Below, piece after piece: positions 63,950 to 64,000 of a stretch of DNA of 64,000 nt. The translations under genes were made by a program, and so were the position numbers. The stretch comes from Phycisphaerae bacterium. Lineage in GTDB: Bacteria > Planctomycetota > Phycisphaerae > Phycisphaerales > SM1A02. The notes beneath the pieces were generated by a model. That model was given only the letters and a program-made list of their open reading frames with translations, had not been told where the DNA came from and did no database searches. Positions within the stretch are counted from its first letter, which is position 1. Each line of letters starts with the position of its first letter. The DNA lies in the NCBI GenBank assembly GCA_016795035.1, contig JAEUIT010000012.1, positions 1 through 64,000 on the forward strand. The letters are read 5' to 3'.

Positions 63950-64000
63950 TCAGGCCTTGCGATCGGCGTACACGGCGCCGCCGACGCGTCGAGCCGCGTA
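63950..64000 (-). CDS. C-terminal fragment of an upstream gene, cut by window edge
   Basis: The minus strand is open from the window edge to a TGA at 63952-63950 (17 codons, ending RRVGGAVYADRKA). The stop lies 24 bp before the start of the histidine kinase gene, consistent with an upstream member of the same flagellar run. Too short to identify. Confidence 0.45.
   Translation of the reverse strand, partial: YAARRVGGAVYADRKA

Overview
The window is a GC-rich (roughly two-thirds G+C), gene-dense bacterial chromosome segment. It most resembles a Planctomycetota genome of the Phycisphaerae type. This inference rests on the paired FG-GAP secreted proteins ending in dockerin-like 'LGAWG' repeats, a VPLP/PEP-CTERM-type sorting tail, an ECF sigma factor overlapping a Ser/Thr kinase, and a complete MoxR/Bat operon. 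There are no transposases, integrases, prophage genes or CRISPR arrays, and no tRNA or rRNA was seen.

Layout. 1-2 kb: end of a lipoprotein gene, then thiS-thiG. 2-4.4 kb: PAS hybrid kinase plus single-domain receiver. 4.4-8.2 kb: tandem duplicated secreted FG-GAP/dockerin proteins on the minus strand. 8.3-13.5 kb: AhpD-like protein translationally coupled to two large sensor/hybrid kinases. 13.9-18.3 kb: ECF sigma factor, Ser/Thr kinase with TPR-like tail, NarL-type regulator and a degenerate histidine kinase. 18.6-19.7 kb: small stress-type membrane proteins (DUF3309, DUF3185) and a SYLF lipoprotein. 19.7-24.4 kb: phosphohexomutase, rpsB-tsf, two small lipoproteins. 24.5-31.9 kb: PEP-CTERM-like protein, Wzx-type flippase, OPT transporter, STN-like secreted protein, a small basic protein, a 3-hydroxyisobutyrate-dehydrogenase-like enzyme. 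32.1-41.4 kb: moxR-DUF58-DUF4381-like-batA-batB-batC-batD-batE operon. 41.7-45.1 kb (minus): SRP RNA, dnaX (with a -1 frameshift site), ybaB, recR. 45.3-49.1 kb: PIN/TRAM membrane protein and an ABC exporter pair. 49.3-64 kb (minus): NtrB/NtrC-like pair then flgB-flgC-fliE-fliF-fliG-fliH-fliI-fliJ-motE-fliK-flgD-(flagellar operon protein)-flgE, an order like that of the Bacillus fla/che operon.

The strongest unexplained signal is a family of eight intergenic elements (21.1, 30.9, 32.0, 33.15, 33.3, 42.4, 45.15 and 60.7 kb). Each has arrays of 7-nt repeats of the type GGAGTCA/GGATCAA/GGGTTCA on one side of a short core and mostly their reverse complements on the other. Several cores share the boundary CAGTGGGAA...TTTCACCC. 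They sit between divergent genes and inside operons (moxR/DUF58, flgB/flgC, recR/ybaB), so they are not simply terminators. A second repeat type, about 110 bp in three copies, lies at 41.4-41.7 kb. The octamer CGTTGCAG is strongly over-represented on both strands. Several genes lack a ribosome binding site and carry a TACNNT box 6-9 nt before the ATG, which suggests leaderless transcription. No software was run: domain and homology calls come from reading motifs and recalling families.
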